Source: Nocardioides terrigena (GTDB taxonomy: Bacteria > Actinomycetota > Actinomycetes > Propionibacteriales > Nocardioidaceae). From it: DNA of 64,000 bases. Below are positions 8,057 to 17,146 of the stretch, in pieces (the stretch's first letter is position 1; each line of letters starts with the position of its first letter). Made by a program: the position numbers and the translations under genes. The stretch is from assembly GCF_003047265.1 (NCBI RefSeq), contig NZ_PZYY01000009.1, positions 62,001 to 126,000 of the forward strand, in the 5' to 3' direction. The notes below the pieces were generated by a model. That model was not told the DNA's origin. It saw nothing but the letters and a program-made list of their open reading frames with translations, and did not search any database.

Positions 8057-9165
8057 AGGCCGGTGTCGCGCTCGAGCGCGAGGGTGAGCAGCCGGTCGAC
8101 CAGGGTCGCGTAGTCCACGCCGGACTCGGCCCACATCTGGGGGAACATCGAGGTCGGCGTGAAGCCGGGCATCGTGTTGAGCTCGTTGATCACCAGCGAG
8201 TGGTCGGGCATGACGAAGAAGTCGACCCGTGCCAGGCCCTCGCACGACAACGCGTCGAAGGCACGCACCGCCAGCCGGCGCAGCTCCTGCTCCACGTCGG
8301 GCGGCAGGTCGGCGGGCAGGTCGATCTCGGTCTGCTGGTCGGCGAGGTACTTGGCCTCGAAGTCGTAGAACTCGTGGTCGCCGCCCGTGCGGACCTCCGC
8401 CGGCCGGCTGGTCTCGGGCTCGCCGTCGCGGGTGCCGAGCACGCCGCACTCCACCTCACGGCCACCGACCATCGCCTGCTCGACGAGCACCTTGGGGTCG
8501 TGCTCGAAGGCGAGCTCGAGGCAGTCGCCGATCTCGGCGGCGTCGTGGATCTTGCTGATGCCGATGCTGGACCCGCCGCGGGCGGGCTTGGCGAACGCCG
8601 GGAAGCCCAACGCCTCGATCCGCGCCAGCACGCCGGCCGGGTCGGTCTCCCACTCCCGCCGGGTGATGGTGGTGCCCGGCGTGACGGGCAACCCGGCAGC
8701 GGCCAGGACGACCTTCATGAAGGCCTTGTCCATGCCGACCGCCGAGGCCAGCACCCCGGAGCCGACGTAGCGCACTCCTGCCATCTCGAGCATCCCCTGC
8801 AGGGTGCCGTCCTCGCCCCACGGCCCGTGCAGCAGCGGGAAGACCACGTCGACCTCGCCGATGACCTCGGGCACCTGGGCGGCGCGGGTGATGACGAGGT
8901 CGGTCTCGCCCTCGGCTCCCAGCATCGCGACCATGGCACGGGTGCCGTCGACCTCGGGGAGGTCCTTCCCGTTGATCGCGAGACGGGCCGGGTCGTCGGC
9001 CTCGAGCACCCAGCGGCCGTCCGCGGCGATGCCGACCGGCACCACGTCGTACCGCTCCCGGTCGATGGCCGCCAGCACGCTGCCGGCGGTGACGCAGGAG
9101 ATGCCGTGCTCACTGGACCGGCCGCCGAAGACGACGGCGACGCGGGGCTTGCGGGGCTCGTTCAT
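8050..9165 (-). CDS. ddl: D-alanine--D-alanine ligase
   Basis: Joins two D-alanines for peptidoglycan precursors. 371 residues: N-terminal VAVVFGGRSSEHGISCVTAG, the ATP-grasp core with KPARGGSSIGISK, and the C-terminal metal-binding INELNTMPGFTPTSMFP. Length and order are as expected for the long actinobacterial form. TAGGGT lies seven bases before the ATG with no Shine-Dalgarno, so a leaderless mRNA is predicted. Divergent from the PLP enzyme gene with only 32 bases between starts. Confidence 0.96.
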   Translation of the reverse strand: MNEPRKPRVAVVFGGRSSEHGISCVTAGSVLAAIDRERYDVVPVGIAADGRWVLEADDPARLAINGKDLPEVDGTRAMVAMLGAEGETDLVITRAAQVPEVIGEVDVVFPLLHGPWGEDGTLQGMLEMAGVRYVGSGVLASAVGMDKAFMKVVLAAAGLPVTPGTTITRREWETDPAGVLARIEALGFPAFAKPARGGSSIGISKIHDAAEIGDCLELAFEHDPKVLVEQAMVGGREVECGVLGTRDGEPETSRPAEVRTGGDHEFYDFEAKYLADQQTEIDLPADLPPDVEQELRRLAVRAFDALSCEGLARVDFFVMPDHSLVINELNTMPGFTPTSMFPQMWAESGVDYATLVDRLLTLALERDTGLR

Positions 9166-9172
9166 TGTCCTG

Positions 9173-9178
9173 ACCCTA
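9173..9178 (-). promoter_or_regulatory. -10 hexamer TAGGGT of ddl (leaderless)
   Basis: TAGGGT on the minus strand ends seven bases before the ddl ATG, so transcription should begin at or next to the start codon. It lies only six bases from the oppositely oriented -10 of the neighbouring gene. Confidence 0.6.
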
Positions 9179-9184
9179 TCGGCC

Positions 9185-9190
9185 TACGCT
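9185..9190 (+). promoter_or_regulatory. -10 hexamer TACGCT of the PLP enzyme gene (leaderless)
   Basis: TACGCT ends seven bases before the ATG at 9198, and no ribosome-binding site is present, which predicts leaderless transcription. The promoter overlaps the divergent ddl promoter. Confidence 0.6.
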
Positions 9191-9197
9191 GGCCCGC

Positions 9198-10295
9198 ATG
9201 GCAGTCGACCCGCCCACCCCGACCAACCCCGCGCGCTCCCTGAGCCCGGCCACCATCGCCGTGACGGCGGGCCGTCCCGACCACGTCCCGGACGCACCGC
9301 TCAACACCCCGATCACCATGGCGAGCACCTACGTCGCCGGCGGCGACCTCGAGTACGGCCGCTACGGCAACCCCACGTGGACGGCGCTGGAGGACGCGAT
9401 CGGGGCCCTCGAGGGCGGTCGGTGCCTGACCTTCTCCTCCGGGCTGGCGGCCGTGTCGACGGTCCTCGACCTGGTCGGCAACGGCGCCAAGGTGGTGGCC
9501 CCGCGAGGCGCCTACAACGGCACGATCATGCAGCTGGCCGACCTCGAGTCGCGCGGTCGCATCCGCGCGGAGCTGGTCGACATCACCGACACCGGGGCCG
9601 TCGTCGCCGCGTGCGACGACGCCGCCCTGGTGTGGCTGGAGTCGCCCACCAACCCCGGTCTCGAGCTGGCGGACATCCCGACCATCCGGGCCGCCGCGCA
9701 CGACGCGGGCGCCTACGTCGTCGTCGACAACACCTTCGCCACTCCCCTGCTCCAGACCCCGCTCGAGGACGACGTCGACATCGTCGTGCACTCGGCGACC
9801 AAGTTCCTCGCCGGTCACAGCGACGCGCTCCTCGGCGCCATCTGCACCCGCGACGACGAGCTCTTCGCCGTGCTCAAGGGCCGGCGGGACCTGCTCGGCG
9901 CAGTGCCCGGCACCCTCGAGGCATGGCTGGTGCTGCGCGGCCTGCGCACCCTGCACCTCCGTGTCGAGCGCGCCCAGGCCAACGCGCAGGAGCTCGTACG
10001 CCGTCTCGGCGAGCACCCGGCCGTCGGCGACGTCCGCTACCCCGGCTTCGGCGCGATCGTGTCGATCGTGCTGGCCCAGGGTGCGATGGCCGCCGACCTG
10101 CTCACCCGCAAGACGTCGCTGTGGGTGCACGCCACCTCGCTCGGTGGCGTCGAGTCGACCTTCGAGCGCCGACGCCGCTGGAAGACCGAGTCCTCGACCG
10201 TGCCCGAGGGGCTGGTGCGGCTCTCCGTCGGCGTCGAGGACGTCGAGGACCTCTGGCACGACCTGCGCGTCGCCCTCGACGGCTGCGTCGGCTGA
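9198..10295 (+). CDS. Cys/Met metabolism PLP-dependent enzyme (cystathionine gamma-lyase/synthase-like)
   Basis: 365-residue fold-type I PLP enzyme of the trans-sulfuration family. Visible motifs: YGRYGNPTWTALE, the TFSSGLAAV segment contacting phosphate, VVDNTFATP with the pyridine-binding Asp, and the Schiff-base lysine in HSATKFLAGHSD. The C-terminal half ends with the RLSVGVEDVEDLWHDL signature. Which activity it has (gamma-lyase, gamma-synthase or other) cannot be read from the sequence; no methionine or cysteine genes adjoin it. It is close to ddl (divergent) and ends one base before gpsA (convergent). Confidence 0.85.
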   Translation: MAVDPPTPTNPARSLSPATIAVTAGRPDHVPDAPLNTPITMASTYVAGGDLEYGRYGNPTWTALEDAIGALEGGRCLTFSSGLAAVSTVLDLVGNGAKVVAPRGAYNGTIMQLADLESRGRIRAELVDITDTGAVVAACDDAALVWLESPTNPGLELADIPTIRAAAHDAGAYVVVDNTFATPLLQTPLEDDVDIVVHSATKFLAGHSDALLGAICTRDDELFAVLKGRRDLLGAVPGTLEAWLVLRGLRTLHLRVERAQANAQELVRRLGEHPAVGDVRYPGFGAIVSIVLAQGAMAADLLTRKTSLWVHATSLGGVESTFERRRRWKTESSTVPEGLVRLSVGVEDVEDLWHDLRVALDGCVG

Positions 10296-11297
10296 TCAGT
10301 CCGTCTCGGCCTTGGTGTCGCGCGCGATGAAGGCGTTCATCATCTCCAGCGCCGTGATCCGGCCGTCGACGACCGCGTCGACGTGCTCGGCGATCGGGGC
10401 GTCGACGCCGGTCTCGCGGGCCAGGGCCAGCAGCGACTTGCAGGACTTGGCGCCCTCGGCGACCTGACGGGTGGAGGCGTAGATCTCCTCGGTCGTCATG
10501 CCCTTGCCGAGGTTCTCGCCGAAGGTGCGGTTGCGCGAGAGCGGGGACGAGCACGTGGCCACGAGGTCGCCGAGCCCGGCGAGGCCCATCAGCGTCAGCG
10601 GGTTGGCGCCCTGGGCCATCGCGAGGCGGGCCGTCTCGGCGAGGCCGCGGGTGATGACGGACGCGGTCGTGTTGTCGCCGAAGCCCAGCCCGACCGCCAT
10701 GCCGACGGCGAGGCCGACGACGTTCTTGTAGGCGCCACCGATCTCGCAGCCCAGCACGTCCGTGGACGTGTACGGGCGGAACGCGGCGGTGTGGAACAGG
10801 CCCTGCAGGCGGCGGGCGACGTCCTCGTCGGCGCACGCCACCACCGACGCGGCCGGCTCGCGGCGGGCGATCTCCTTGGCCAGGTTGGGCCCGCTGACGA
10901 CGGCGATCCGCTCGGGCCCGGCGCCGGTCACCTCGGCGATCACCTCGCTCATCCGCTTGAGGGAGCCGAGCTCCACGCCCTTCATCAGCGAGACCATCAC
11001 GGCCTTCTCCGGGATGAGCGGCGCCCACTCGGTGAGGTTGGCCCGCAGCGTCTGCGAGGGCACGGTGAGCACCACGACGTCGGCGTCGGCGGCCGCCTCG
11101 GCGGCGTCGGTCGTGGCGCGCACGCTCGCGGGCAGCTCGATGCCGGGGAGGTACTCGGTGTTCTCGCGCTTGGTGTTGATGGCGTCGGCGACCTCGTCGC
11201 GACGGGCCCACAGCACGACGTCGTTGCCGGCGTCACCGAGCACGACGGAGAACGCGGTCCCCCACGAGCCCGCACTGAAGACAGCGACCTTGGTCAT
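10296..11297 (-). CDS. gpsA: Glycerol-3-phosphate dehydrogenase [NAD(P)+]
   Basis: Makes sn-glycerol-3-phosphate from dihydroxyacetone phosphate for phospholipid synthesis. 333 residues from ATG 11297: N-terminal Rossmann AVFSAGSWGTAF, VSGPNLAKEIA, and the catalytic-lysine region GAYKNVVGLAVGMAVGLGFG. The frame continues far upstream only because the plsC gene is shadowed; the real start has GAAGGA upstream and overlaps the plsC stop by four bases. The plsC-gpsA pair feeds phosphatidic acid synthesis. Confidence 0.95.
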   Translation of the reverse strand: MTKVAVFSAGSWGTAFSVVLGDAGNDVVLWARRDEVADAINTKRENTEYLPGIELPASVRATTDAAEAAADADVVVLTVPSQTLRANLTEWAPLIPEKAVMVSLMKGVELGSLKRMSEVIAEVTGAGPERIAVVSGPNLAKEIARREPAASVVACADEDVARRLQGLFHTAAFRPYTSTDVLGCEIGGAYKNVVGLAVGMAVGLGFGDNTTASVITRGLAETARLAMAQGANPLTLMGLAGLGDLVATCSSPLSRNRTFGENLGKGMTTEEIYASTRQVAEGAKSCKSLLALARETGVDAPIAEHVDAVVDGRITALEMMNAFIARDTKAETD

Positions 11298-12052
11298 CGA
11301 CGATCCTTCTTGTTGGGGTTGCCGATCGGCTTCACGCCGTGGATGCGAGGGTCGAAGCGCTCGGCCGGGGGCTGCTCCCCGCGGAGCTCGGCGACGATGT
11401 CGGTGATGGCCGTCATGATCCGCTCGGTGGTCTCGGTGACGACCTCGGGCGTCTGCTTCTTGGCGCGCAGGTCGTCGATCGGCACGGGGTCCCCCGCCTT
11501 CATCACCACGTGCTTGCGCGGGAAGAGGTGCGGCCTCTTCGCGTACGGCGCCAGCACGTCCTGGGCGCCCCAGTGACCGAGCGGGATCACCGGCACCCCG
11601 GTGGCCAGCGCGATCCGGGCAGCCCCCGACTTGCCGGTCATCGGCCACAGGTCGGGGTCGCGCGTCAGCGTGCCCTCGGGGTAGACGACGACGCACTCGC
11701 CCTCGTGGACGGCGCGCACCGCGGCGTCGTACGCACCGATGGCGTTGCGACTCAGCCGCTCCACGGGGATCTGGCCGGCGGACCCCAGCACGGTGCCGAC
11801 GAAGCGGGTGCGGAAGAGGCTCGACTTCGCGAGGTAGCGCGGGATCCGTCCGTGGTCGTAGACGAAGTGCGCGGTGAGCAGCGGGTCGAGGTGCGAGATG
11901 TGGTTGGCCACCACGATGCACCCACCATCGGCCGGGATCCTGGTGCCGTCGATCCACGTGTGGGACGTCATGACGTCGAGCGTCGGCCTGACCACCGTCG
12001 CGACGAAGTTGACCGCCCACCCGCGACGGGCCTGCACTTTCCTGACCGCCAC
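11294..12052 (-). CDS. plsC: 1-acyl-sn-glycerol-3-phosphate acyltransferase
   Basis: PlsC-type acyltransferase making phosphatidic acid. 252 residues: the catalytic NHxxxxD box NHISHLD (His51, Asp56), FVGTVLGSAGQIPVERLSR as block II, and VVYPEGTLTRDPD as the EGTR-like block III. A hydrophobic/basic N-terminus fits peripheral membrane association. GTG start with GGCGGAGAA before it. Overlaps gpsA by four bases, so co-transcribed. Confidence 0.9.
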   Translation of the reverse strand: MAVRKVQARRGWAVNFVATVVRPTLDVMTSHTWIDGTRIPADGGCIVVANHISHLDPLLTAHFVYDHGRIPRYLAKSSLFRTRFVGTVLGSAGQIPVERLSRNAIGAYDAAVRAVHEGECVVVYPEGTLTRDPDLWPMTGKSGAARIALATGVPVIPLGHWGAQDVLAPYAKRPHLFPRKHVVMKAGDPVPIDDLRAKKQTPEVVTETTERIMTAITDIVAELRGEQPPAERFDPRIHGVKPIGNPNKKDRR

Positions 12053-12111
12053 TTCTCCGCCTCTCTGATCGTCGACCCGCAGGCTACTCGCCCCGTGACA
12101 GGATCACTGCG

Positions 12112-12768
12112 ATGTCTGCCGCGTCCTTCGTCGTGATCCTCCCGGTCAAGCCGCCCGCGCTCGGCAAGTCGCGCCTGCGCGGCCTGCCCGACACCCAGCG
12201 ACGCGACCTCGCCGCCGCCTTCGCCCGCGACACCGCTGCCGCCGCGCGTCGTACGCCGGGGGTCGTCGCGGTCCTCGCGGTCACCGACGACTTCAGCTTT
12301 GCCGGCGAGCTCGCCGAGGACGGCTGCGAGGTGATCCCCGACGGGGTCAGCCAGGACCTCAACGCGACCCTGCGCCAGGCGGCCGCCGAGGCGGAGCGGC
12401 GCTGGCCGGGCGCCGTCCCCGTGACCCTGTGCGCCGACCTGCCCGCCCTCGTGCCCGACGACCTCGCTGCCGCCCTGCGCGAGGTGGACGGGCCGACGTT
12501 CGTCCGTGACGCCGCCGGCACCGGGACGACCGTGTACGCCGCACCCCCCGACCGGTTCGCACCACGCTTCGGTCCCGGGTCGGCCGCCCTCCACCTCGAG
12601 GCGGGCGCGCACGAGGTGGCCGCACCGGTCACCACCCTGCGCCTCGACGTCGACGACCTCGGCGACCTCGGTGGCGCCCTGGTGCTGGGCGTGGGCCCGC
12701 ACACCGAGCAGGTGATGTCGGGCGGGGACGGAGCCGGGCACGCGAACGGCGGGCCACCCCAGGGGTGA
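12112..12768 (+). CDS. cofC: 2-phospho-L-lactate (or PEP) guanylyltransferase
   Basis: CofC/FbiD enzyme of coenzyme F420 synthesis: activates 2-phospholactate or phosphoenolpyruvate with GTP. 218 residues. Start [16 protein letters not shown] holds the nucleotide-binding loop, followed by [20 protein letters not shown] with metal-binding Asp, and [18 protein letters not shown]. No other cof/fbi genes are in the window, usual for this gene in actinobacteria. CAGGAT seven bases before the ATG and no Shine-Dalgarno suggest leaderless expression. The stop lies inside a terminator hairpin. Confidence 0.9.
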   Translation: MSAASFVVILPVKPPALGKSRLRGLPDTQRRDLAAAFARDTAAAARRTPGVVAVLAVTDDFSFAGELAEDGCEVIPDGVSQDLNATLRQAAAEAERRWPGAVPVTLCADLPALVPDDLAAALREVDGPTFVRDAAGTGTTVYAAPPDRFAPRFGPGSAALHLEAGAHEVAAPVTTLRLDVDDLGDLGGALVLGVGPHTEQVMSGGDGAGHANGGPPQG

Positions 12769-12776
12769 CCCGCCGT
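12746..12776. terminator. Bidirectional terminator, cofC / hup
   Basis: ACGGCGGG...CCCGCCGT outer stem with one mismatch and an inner CACCCC/GGGGTG stem make one long hairpin that covers the end of cofC and lies just before the hup stop. Convergent position supports a shared terminator. Confidence 0.65.
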
Positions 12777-12790
12777 CGTACGAGCAGCGC

Positions 12791-13537
12791 CTAGGCCTTC
12801 TTGGCGGGCGCCTTCTTCGCGGTGGTCTTCTTGGCCGTCGTCGACGTCGTCGACTTGGTGGCCGGTGCCTTCTTCGCCGTCGCCTTGGTCGCGGTCGACT
12901 TCGAGGCCGTCGACTTCGCAGCGGTCGACTTGGCGGCCGTCGACTTCGTGGCCGTCTTCTTGGCGGGCGCCTTCTTCGCCGGAGCCTTCTTGGCCGCGGT
13001 CGTCTTGGCGGCCGTGGTCTTGGCAGCCGTCGACTTCGTGGCCGTCTTCTTGGCGGGCGCCTTCTTCGCCGGCGCCTTCTTGGCCGCGGTCGTCTTGGCG
13101 GCCGGCGACTTCGCCGCGGTCTTCGCGCCCGGGGTCGCACGCTTGGCTGCGGAGGCCGCGGTGCCGACGGCGGCCGAGGCCGTGCCCACGGCGACCGACG
13201 CGACCGCGCGGACGGTCGGCGGCTTGGGCATGTTGGCCGCAGTCAGCTTGGGCAGCTTCTTGGCGCCGGACACGATGTTCTTGAGGTCCTGGCCGGGTGA
13301 GAACTTCGGCACCGACTTCTTCTTCGACTTCATCCGCTCCCCGGTCTGGGGGTTGCGGACCCAGCGGGCGTTGCGGACGGTCTTCTCGAACGAGCCGAAG
13401 CCGGTGATGGCGACCTTCTCGCCCTTGGCGACCTCACGCGTGATGGTGTCGAGCACGGAGTCGAGCGCGTGCGCCGCCTGCTTGCGGTTCCCCTCGTAAC
13501 GCGCGGCGAGCGCGTCGATGAGCTGAGACTTGTTCAC
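12791..13537 (-). CDS. hup: HU-type nucleoid protein with long Lys/Ala-rich tail
   Basis: Chromosome-compacting HU homologue. From the GTG at 13535-13537 (GGAAGGGAAGACA before it) it has 248 residues. Residues 1-90 are a normal HU domain: [10 protein letters not shown] start, GFGSFE, and RNPQTGERM in the DNA-binding arm. About 150 residues follow of PAKKA/AAKT/TATKS repeats rich in Lys, Ala, Thr and Pro, the histone H1-like tail of actinobacterial HupB/HupS. The tail repeats are visible in the DNA as near-identical blocks 90 bases apart. Upstream of leuCD in synteny with Streptomyces. Confidence 0.95.
   Translation of the reverse strand: MNKSQLIDALAARYEGNRKQAAHALDSVLDTITREVAKGEKVAITGFGSFEKTVRNARWVRNPQTGERMKSKKKSVPKFSPGQDLKNIVSGAKKLPKLTAANMPKPPTVRAVASVAVGTASAAVGTAASAAKRATPGAKTAAKSPAAKTTAAKKAPAKKAPAKKTATKSTAAKTTAAKTTAAKKAPAKKAPAKKTATKSTAAKSTAAKSTASKSTATKATAKKAPATKSTTSTTAKKTTAKKAPAKKA
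12931..13103. repeat. Two 83-base direct repeats, 90 bases apart, inside the hup tail
   Basis: Bases 12931-13013 and 13021-13103 are identical except for two substitutions (both third-base-like changes). They encode two copies of the same run of [16 protein letters not shown] units. This looks like recent duplication by slippage or unequal crossing-over within the lysine-rich tail. Confidence 0.85.
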
Positions 13538-13629
13538 TGTCTTCCCTTCCAATGAACTCAAGGCGCCGAGCCTGTGCTCGACCCGTTCCTTGGCACGCTA
13601 GGGATCCGTGGCGTGCGTCACAATCACCG

Positions 13630-13669
13630 CGGGCCGGTTTCCCCCTGTTTTTTGGGGGTTTCCGGCCCG
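13630..13669. terminator. leuCD terminator
   Basis: CGGGCCGG (13630-13637) pairs with CCGGCCCG (13662-13669); inside it CCCCC pairs with GGGGG. TTT faces TTT as an internal loop and TGTTTTTT is the apical loop. Twenty-two bases beyond the leuD stop on the minus strand. It also insulates hup, whose start lies 93 bases further. Confidence 0.7.
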
Positions 13670-13691
13670 TGGCGTCGAAAGGACGAGGTCG

Positions 13692-14297
13692 TCAGGAGTG
13701 CTGGGTGGCCGGCTTCCAGCTGGGCCGGGTCGCCTCGTACGCCGTGATGTCGGCCTCGTTGCCGAGCGTGATGCCGATGTCGTCGAGGCCCTCGAGCAGT
13801 CGCCAGCGGGTGTAGTCGTCGATGTCGAAGGAGTCCTCGATCGCCTCGGGACCCTCACCGGCGCGCACCGTGCGGGACTCGAGGTCCACGGTCACCGTGG
13901 CGCCGGGGTGCTGCTCGAGGTGGTCCCACAGGCGCTGCACGACCTTCTCGTCGACCTGCGCCGCCACCAGGCCGGACTTGCCGGAGTTGCCGCGGAAGAT
14001 GTCGGCGAAGCGGGCCGAGATGACGGCCTTGAAGCCGTAGTTCTGCAGCGCCCACACGGCGTGCTCGCGGGACGAGCCGGTGCCGAAGTCGGGACCGGCG
14101 ACCAGCACCGTGCCCGCGGCGTACTCCGGCTTGTTGAGGACGAAGGCCTCGTCACCCCGCCAGGCTGCGAAGAGCCCGTCCTCGAAGCCGGTGCGCGTGA
14201 CCCGCTTGAGGTAGACGGCCGGGATGATCTGGTCGGTGTCGACGTTGCTGCGCCGCAGCGGGACGCCGACGCCGGTGTGGGTGGTGAAGGGCTCCAT
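13692..14297 (-). CDS. leuD: 3-isopropylmalate dehydratase small subunit
   Basis: Small (swivel-domain) subunit of isopropylmalate isomerase in leucine synthesis. 201 residues starting [31 protein letters not shown], with the conserved [11 protein letters not shown] segment. Lies three bases after the leuC stop; the two subunits form the active complex. Ends at the strong terminator at 13630-13669. Confidence 0.97.
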   Translation of the reverse strand: MEPFTTHTGVGVPLRRSNVDTDQIIPAVYLKRVTRTGFEDGLFAAWRGDEAFVLNKPEYAAGTVLVAGPDFGTGSSREHAVWALQNYGFKAVISARFADIFRGNSGKSGLVAAQVDEKVVQRLWDHLEQHPGATVTVDLESRTVRAGEGPEAIEDSFDIDDYTRWRLLEGLDDIGITLGNEADITAYEATRPSWKPATQHS

Positions 14298-14300
14298 GGC

Positions 14301-15731
14301 TCAGGCCTCCTGGCTGGCGACGTGGCCGGCGGGGACGAGGTCCGCCGGGGACGAGAGGGTGCCGCGCACGGCGGTGGCCGCGGCGACCGGGATCGACACC
14401 AGGTGGGTGCGACCCCCCTTGCCCTGGCGGCCCTCGAAGTTGCGGTTGGACGTGGACGCGCTGCGCTCCTGGGGGGCGAGCTGGTCGGGGTTCATGCCGA
14501 GGCACATCGAGCAGCCCGCGCCACGCCACTCGGCGCCGGCGTCGAGGAAGACCTGGTCGAGCCCCTCCTCCTGCGCCTGCAGGCGGACCCGGACCGAGCC
14601 CGGGACGACCAGCAGGCGGGTGCCCTCGGCGACGGTGTGGCCCTTGATGATCTCGGCGGCGAGCCGGAGGTCCTCGATGCGACCGTTGGTGCAGGAGCCG
14701 ACGAAGACGGTGTCGACCCTGATCTCGCGCATCGGCGTGCCGGCCTCGAGGCCCATGTACTCGAGGGCCTTCTCGGTGGCGATCTTGTCGTTGGGCTCGT
14801 CGAAGTCGTCCGGGCTGGGGACGCTCGCACCCAGCGGCACGCCCTGGCCGGGGTTGGTGCCCCACGTGACGAACGGCGTCATCTCGCTCGCGTCGAGGAC
14901 GATCTCCTTGTCGAACTCCGCGTCGTCGTCGGTGCGCAGGCTGCGCCAGTGCTCGACGGCCGCGTCCCAGTCGGCGCCGGTGGGCGCCTCGGGCTTGCCC
15001 TCGATGTAGTCGAAGGTCGTCTGGTCGGGGGCGATCATGCCCGCCTTGGCGCCCCATTCGATCGACATGTTGCAGACCGTCATCCGGCCCTCCATGGAGA
15101 GCTCCTCGATGGCCGGCCCGCGGTACTCCACGATGTAGCCCTGCCCGCCGCCGGTGCCGGTGTGCGCGATCAGCGTCAGCACCATGTCCTTGGCGGTGAC
15201 GCCCTCGGGCAGCGAGCCGTTGATCGTCACGGCCATCGTCTTCGGCTTCGCCTGCATGAGCGTCTGGGTGGCGAGCACGTGCTCGACCTCGGAGGTGCCG
15301 ATGCCGAAGGCGATCGCGCCGAAGGCGCCGTGCGTCGAGGTGTGCGAGTCGCCGCACACGATCGTCATCCCGGGCTGGGTCAGGCCGAGCTGCGGGCCGA
15401 CCACGTGGACGATGCCCTGCTCCACGTCGCCGAGCGGGTGCAGGCGTACGCCGAACTCCGCGGCGTTCTTGCGCAGCGTGTCGACCTGGGTCTTGCTCAC
15501 CGGGTCGGCGATCGGCTTGTCCCAGTCGATCGTCGGGACGTTGTGGTCCTCGGTCGCCAGGGTCAGGTCGGGACGCCGGACCCGGCGGCCGGCGAGCCGC
15601 AGCCCGTCGAAGGCCTGGGGCGACGTCACCTCGTGGATCAGGTGCAGGTCGATGAAGAGGAGGTCGGGCTCTCCCGCGGCACTGCGGACGACGTGCTCGT
15701 CCCACACCTTCTCGGCCAGGGTCTTGCCCAT
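14301..15731 (-). CDS. leuC: 3-isopropylmalate dehydratase large subunit
   Basis: Aconitase-family [4Fe-4S] large subunit of isopropylmalate isomerase. 476 residues from ATG 15731, chosen over an upstream frame extension because GAAGGAGAGA precedes it and the protein starts [14 protein letters not shown]. Cluster cysteines are visible in [12 protein letters not shown] and in [25 protein letters not shown] is also typical. Divergent from an IclR regulator across a 122-base gap. Confidence 0.97.
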   Translation of the reverse strand: MGKTLAEKVWDEHVVRSAAGEPDLLFIDLHLIHEVTSPQAFDGLRLAGRRVRRPDLTLATEDHNVPTIDWDKPIADPVSKTQVDTLRKNAAEFGVRLHPLGDVEQGIVHVVGPQLGLTQPGMTIVCGDSHTSTHGAFGAIAFGIGTSEVEHVLATQTLMQAKPKTMAVTINGSLPEGVTAKDMVLTLIAHTGTGGGQGYIVEYRGPAIEELSMEGRMTVCNMSIEWGAKAGMIAPDQTTFDYIEGKPEAPTGADWDAAVEHWRSLRTDDDAEFDKEIVLDASEMTPFVTWGTNPGQGVPLGASVPSPDDFDEPNDKIATEKALEYMGLEAGTPMREIRVDTVFVGSCTNGRIEDLRLAAEIIKGHTVAEGTRLLVVPGSVRVRLQAQEEGLDQVFLDAGAEWRGAGCSMCLGMNPDQLAPQERSASTSNRNFEGRQGKGGRTHLVSIPVAAATAVRGTLSSPADLVPAGHVASQEA

Positions 15732-15853
15732 GACGATCTCTCCTTCGTGGTGAACGCGTCCCGCGGATGGTGCGCCGACGCGTGGATGGTCCTCGCTGGT
15801 GGTCTCCGACACTACCGCTTGCATCCCATGATCTGAGACGGCAGTATTGCCAT
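15732..15853. promoter_or_regulatory. leuC / IclR regulator divergent control region
   Basis: The region should hold the leuCD promoter and the regulator's operator. Visible elements: GGCA-N4-TGCC (15840-15851) directly before the regulator ATG and overlapping its candidate -10 CAGTAT (15842-15847), and GTCTC (15802-15806) facing GAGAC (15835-15839). I cannot say which is the true operator. A possible leuC -10 is TAGTGT on the minus strand (about 15810-15815). Confidence 0.45.
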
Positions 15854-16576
15854 ATGGACAACTCTAGCGGAGTCGGCGTGCTCGACAAGGCGGCCCTCGT
15901 GCTCTCGGCCCTCGAGTCGGGACCCGCCACCCTCGCCGGCCTCGTCGCCGGCACCGGCCTCGCCCGACCCACCGCCCACCGCCTCGCGGTCGCCCTCGAG
16001 CACCACCGCCTCGTGGCCCGCGACATGCAGGGCCGCTTCGTCCTCGGGCCCCGCCTCGCCGAGCTGTCCGCGGCCGCCGGGGAGGACCGGCTGCTCGCCG
16101 CCGCCGGGCCCGTGCTCGCCCGCCTGCGCGACATCACCGGCGAGTCCGCCCAGCTCTGGCGTCGCCAGGGCGAGCACCGTGTGTGCGTCGCCGCAGCCGA
16201 GCGGCCCTCCGGCCTGCGCGACACGATCCCCGTGGGGTCACAGCTCACCATGCGTGCGGGCTCCGCGGCGCAGGTGCTGCTCGCGTGGGAGGACCCCGAG
16301 CGCATGCACCGCGGCCTCCAGAACGCCGCCTTCTCCGCCACCGCCCTGTCGGGGATCCGTCGCCGTGGCTGGGCCCAGTCGATCGGTGAGCGCGAGCAGG
16401 GCGTGGCCTCGGTCTCCGCCCCGGTCCGCTCCCCCGGCGGCAAGATCATCGCCGCCGTGTCGGTCTCCGGGCCGCTCGAGCGGCTGTCGCGCCAGCCCGG
16501 TCGCATGCACGCCCCCGCCGTCCTCGCCGCGGCCGAGCGGCTCTCGGAGTCGCTGCGCCGGGCGGCGGCCGAGTAG
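15854..16576 (+). CDS. ndgR: IclR-family regulator of leucine genes (NdgR/LtbR type)
   Basis: 240-residue IclR regulator: N-terminal winged helix (about 8-65, with [25 protein letters not shown]) and a C-terminal effector domain. Position divergent from leuCD is the same as NdgR in Streptomyces and LtbR in Corynebacterium, which regulate leucine and branched-chain amino acid genes; the assignment rests on family plus synteny. The frame is open upstream to 15767, but ATG 15854 fits the family start ([19 protein letters not shown]). A palindrome overlapping its start suggests autoregulation. Confidence 0.85.
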   Translation: MDNSSGVGVLDKAALVLSALESGPATLAGLVAGTGLARPTAHRLAVALEHHRLVARDMQGRFVLGPRLAELSAAAGEDRLLAAAGPVLARLRDITGESAQLWRRQGEHRVCVAAAERPSGLRDTIPVGSQLTMRAGSAAQVLLAWEDPERMHRGLQNAAFSATALSGIRRRGWAQSIGEREQGVASVSAPVRSPGGKIIAAVSVSGPLERLSRQPGRMHAPAVLAAAERLSESLRRAAAE

Positions 16577-16597
16577 GTCAGGTCACGCCCGCGCGAT

Positions 16598-16638
16598 CGG
16601 GGAACATCCTCCCGCCCTGAGCAGGACGATCTTCCCCG
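16598..16638. terminator. Possible terminator after the IclR gene
   Basis: CGGGGAA (16598-16604) pairs with TTCCCCG (16632-16638), with a weaker ATCCT/AGGA inner pairing. It lies in the 86-base gap between the convergent IclR and ogt genes. No T-run. Confidence 0.35.
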
Positions 16639-16662
16639 GTCGCAGACCCGCCGCTGCGTGTC

Positions 16663-17145
16663 TCAGAAGAGCGCGTCCTGCTCGAGCGAGAGCAGCGTCT
16701 GCTTGCGCTCCAGCCCTCCGGCGTACCCGGTGAGCGTGCCGTTGGCGCCGATGACCCGGTGGCACGGGATCACGATGGGGATCGGGTTGCGCCCGTTGGC
16801 CAGCCCGACCGCACGCGAGGCGGCGTTGGTCATCCCCAGCCGACCCGCGATCTCACCGTACGACGCGGTGTCGCCGTAGCCGATGGTGAGCAGTTGGTCC
16901 CAGACCCGGCGCTGGAAGTCGCTGCCCAGCGGGTCGAGCGGGAGGTCGAACTCCTTGAGGTCGCGCGCGAAGTACGCCGTCAGCTGGCGCACCGCCTCGG
17001 CCAGCAGCGGGTGGTCGTCACCGCGGGCCCCGAGGGGGCGGCCGTCGGGGGGCTGGCGGAACGGGGTGAACTCGATCGCGCTGATCGCGCCGTCGCGCTC
17101 GATGATGCGCAGGTCGCCGATCGGCGAGGACATCACGGTCCACAT
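16663..17145 (-). CDS. ogt: Methylated-DNA--protein-cysteine methyltransferase
   Basis: Suicide repair protein removing O6-alkyl groups from guanine. 160 residues from ATG 17145 ([16 protein letters not shown]). The active-site motif [11 protein letters not shown] is intact, preceded by the [11 protein letters not shown] arginine-finger helix region. The reading frame is open further upstream only as a shadow of the Ada-AlkA gene. One base separates it from that gene's stop, so the two repair proteins form an operon. Confidence 0.96.
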   Translation of the reverse strand: MWTVMSSPIGDLRIIERDGAISAIEFTPFRQPPDGRPLGARGDDHPLLAEAVRQLTAYFARDLKEFDLPLDPLGSDFQRRVWDQLLTIGYGDTASYGEIAGRLGMTNAASRAVGLANGRNPIPIVIPCHRVIGANGTLTGYAGGLERKQTLLSLEQDALF

Positions 17146-17146
17146 G

